Shown here in pieces: positions 62,539 to 64,000 of a stretch of 64,000 bases of DNA. Made by a program: the position numbers and the translations under genes. The DNA is taken from assembly GCF_947494555.1 (NCBI RefSeq), contig NZ_CANLVF010000002.1:1178001-1242000 (forward strand). The letters are read 5' to 3'. The DNA is from an uncultured Roseibium sp. Its GTDB lineage: Bacteria; Pseudomonadota; Alphaproteobacteria; Rhizobiales; Stappiaceae. The notes under the pieces are model-generated. The model saw nothing but the letters and a program-made list of their open reading frames with translations, did no database searches and was not told where the DNA came from. Every line of letters begins with the position of its first letter. Within the stretch, counting starts at the first letter, position 1.

Positions 62539-63264
62539 ATGAACCAGGGTCCGTTTTATCAACGCGACCGGCGTTGGCAGCCACCGGCGCTGACGCCTGA
62601 CTACAAGACAAGCGTCGCCCGTTCGCCTCAATATTCCATGATCAGCCTGGGAACGACCGTCAGCGAGATCACCGGACCTGTCTTCGGTCACAACGATGTT
62701 GATCCACGCGACAGCGACCTGTTGACCAACTATGCCAAGCCGGGTGAAAGCCCGATCGGAGAACGGATACTGCTCCACGGGCGCGTGCTTGATGAAAATG
62801 CCAAACCGGTGCCGAACACGCTTGTGGAGATCTGGCAAGCCAACTCGGGTGGACGCTACAGGCACAGGAAAGACACCTACCTTGCGCCGATCGATCCCAA
62901 TTTCGGCGGCTGCGGCCGTACCCTTACCGACGAAGCCGGGTATTACTGTTTCCGGACCGTAAAACCGGGCGCTTATCCCTGGCGCAACTGGGTCAACAGC
63001 TGGCGTCCGGCACATGTTCACGTATCGGCCTTCGGCACGGCCTTCGCGCAAAGACTGATTACGCAGTGCTATTTCGAGGGCGACCCGCTCATTCCCATCT
63101 GTCCGATCGTCAAAACGATCCCGGATGACGAGGCGATCGAACAGCTGATCGCAAAACTCGACCTTAATGCGACCATTCCGCTGGATACGATCGCCTACAA
63201 GTTCGACATCGTCTTGCGTGGGCGCAGGTCGACCTATTTCGAGAACCGTCCGGAGGGCAACTGA
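62539..63264 (+). CDS. pcaH: PcaH, protocatechuate 3,4-dioxygenase beta subunit
   Basis: A protein of 241 residues bearing the catalytic Fe(III). The ligands are visible: Tyr in [11 protein letters not shown], Tyr in [12 protein letters not shown], and His pair in RPAHVHVSA. It cleaves protocatechuate between the hydroxyls. GGGAGAG ribosome site before ATG 62539. In series with pcaG, 2 bp apart. Confidence 0.96.
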   Translation: MNQGPFYQRDRRWQPPALTPDYKTSVARSPQYSMISLGTTVSEITGPVFGHNDVDPRDSDLLTNYAKPGESPIGERILLHGRVLDENAKPVPNTLVEIWQANSGGRYRHRKDTYLAPIDPNFGGCGRTLTDEAGYYCFRTVKPGAYPWRNWVNSWRPAHVHVSAFGTAFAQRLITQCYFEGDPLIPICPIVKTIPDDEAIEQLIAKLDLNATIPLDTIAYKFDIVLRGRRSTYFENRPEGN

Positions 63265-63266
63265 TC

Positions 63267-63887
63267 ATGCGCCAGACACTGGACTATCTGAAGGAAACGC
63301 CATCGCAGACCGCCGGCCCCTACGTGCATATCGGTCTTGCACCCGGAGCGGCGGGATTTGAAATCTACAAGAATGAACTCGGCTGGGATATTGCCGGGCC
63401 GCATGCCGCCGGCGAACGTATCCGCATCGAGGGCAGCGTGATCGACGGCATGGGATCGCCGATCAAGGATGTGCTTCTGGAAGCCTGGCAGGCCAACGCG
63501 GCCGGCACGTATGCCCACCCGGAAGCCGGTGGCACGGTGGAAGACGGCTTTCGCGGCTGGGGCCGCGTCATCACCGATTTTGAAACCGGTGAATGGGGCT
63601 TTGACACGATAAAACCGGGGTCCGTGACCGATGGCACGGTGGGTGTCATGGCACCTCATATCAGCCTCTGGTTTGTCGCGCGCGGCGTCAATATCGGTCT
63701 ACACACGCGGCTTTACTTCGACGACGAGCAGGACGCCAACGCGGGTGACCCCATTTTGAACCTGATCGAGTGGGAAAAGCGGCGCAAGACACTGATTGCC
63801 CAGCGGACCGAAAGGGATGGCAAGACAGTCTACCGCTTTGACATTAAGCTCCAGGGAGAAGACGAGACCGTCTTCTTCGATATCTGA
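63267..63887 (+). CDS. pcaG: PcaG, protocatechuate 3,4-dioxygenase alpha subunit
   Basis: A protein of 206 residues forming the non-iron-carrying partner in the (alpha-beta-Fe)n complex. TPSQTAGPYVHIGL at the start and APHISLWFVARGVNIGLHTRLYF match PcaG. The usual iron ligands are replaced, as expected for alpha. It lies directly after pcaH. Confidence 0.95.
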   Translation: MRQTLDYLKETPSQTAGPYVHIGLAPGAAGFEIYKNELGWDIAGPHAAGERIRIEGSVIDGMGSPIKDVLLEAWQANAAGTYAHPEAGGTVEDGFRGWGRVITDFETGEWGFDTIKPGSVTDGTVGVMAPHISLWFVARGVNIGLHTRLYFDDEQDANAGDPILNLIEWEKRRKTLIAQRTERDGKTVYRFDIKLQGEDETVFFDI

Positions 63888-63896
63888 GACCTCAAC

Positions 63897-64000
63897 ATGA
63901 CCAAACCCTGCATCATCTGCGTTGCCATCACCGGATCGGTCGCGACCAAGGAAAACAATCCGGCCGTCCCGATCACGGTTTCAGAACAGCTTGAAAGCAC
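63897..64000 (+). CDS. BKACE/3-keto-5-aminohexanoate cleavage family protein (partial)
   Basis: The first 34 residues are seen before the window ends. CIICVAITGSVATKENNPAVP is the standard N-terminus of the BKACE (DUF849) family of beta-keto acid cleavage enzymes, zinc proteins that condense a beta-keto acid with acetyl-CoA. It is 9 bp beyond pcaG on the same strand, so it is part of the pca operon. A role in beta-ketoadipate or related keto acid cleavage is inferred from this position only. Confidence 0.75.
   Translation, partial: MTKPCIICVAITGSVATKENNPAVPITVSEQLES

Noticed and set aside
1..64000. CRISPR arrays, prophage or complete insertion sequence
   Set aside because: No regular 25-40 bp repeat-spacer series and no transposase, integrase or phage structural gene was recognised on either strand.

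Overview
This is a chromosomal window from an alphaproteobacterium. By gene content, gene order and a GC-rich average it looks like a marine Rhodobacterales or Hyphomicrobiales (Stappiaceae-like) heterotroph that gains energy from reduced sulfur and degrades aromatics. The lineage is inferred from the Paracoccus-type sox gene order, the pcaQ/pobA-pcaDCHG arrangement, the fused cysNC and the Tat-dependent periplasmic enzymes. No rRNA is present to confirm it.

Layout. 0-13 kb is a mosaic of housekeeping and accessory genes: an ABC exporter, a SufR-like Fe-S regulator, a GGDEF-EAL protein, DUF2293, RidA, MOSC, a FUSC transporter, a CTERM-type surface protein and a peptidoglycan-binding HExxH protein. 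13-31 kb holds ettA, a desaturase divergent from an ArsR repressor with a clear palindromic operator between them, an AT-rich HTH protein of unknown role, a 2-hydroxyacid dehydrogenase, a class A beta-lactamase divergent from an AmpR-like LysR regulator, the separate halves of MnmC (mnmD and an FAD oxidase), YbaK, a UDP-glucuronate epimerase and the sulfate-activation genes cysD-cysNC with cysQ. 31-35.4 kb has two tandem PilZ genes, then an AT-rich accessory patch with a trypsin-like protein between two 41-bp direct repeats, tRNA-Gln, a small membrane protein and tRNA-Pro.

35.5-51.2 kb is a complete thiosulfate-oxidation (Sox) locus. soxG and soxH point rightward. soxV-W-X-Y-Z-A-B-C-D-E-F plus a DUF302 gene point leftward. 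soxS-soxR and two SoxT/YeeE permeases point rightward. A recurring 22-bp motif with core ATTC-N8-GAAT lies at the soxS/soxV, soxW/soxX, soxG and second-soxT promoters and is a strong candidate for the SoxR operator. A hairpin followed by a T-run separates soxA from soxB.

51.2-64 kb starts with a large membrane protein. Next comes a catabolic module: a LigI-like amidohydrolase divergent from a HutC-type regulator and a TctCBA tripartite tricarboxylate transporter. It is followed by a b-type membrane protein beside a secreted, ligand-depleted intradiol-dioxygenase-like protein. The window ends in the protocatechuate branch: pcaQ divergent from pobA-pcaD-pcaC-pcaH-pcaG and a BKACE-family gene cut by the window edge.

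The metabolic logic is lithoheterotrophy. Periplasmic Sox enzymes feed electrons from thiosulfate, sulfide or sulfone-derived sulfur into the respiratory chain, while 4-hydroxybenzoate and protocatechuate, and perhaps a related dicarboxylate lactone taken up by the Tct system, supply carbon through the beta-ketoadipate pathway.
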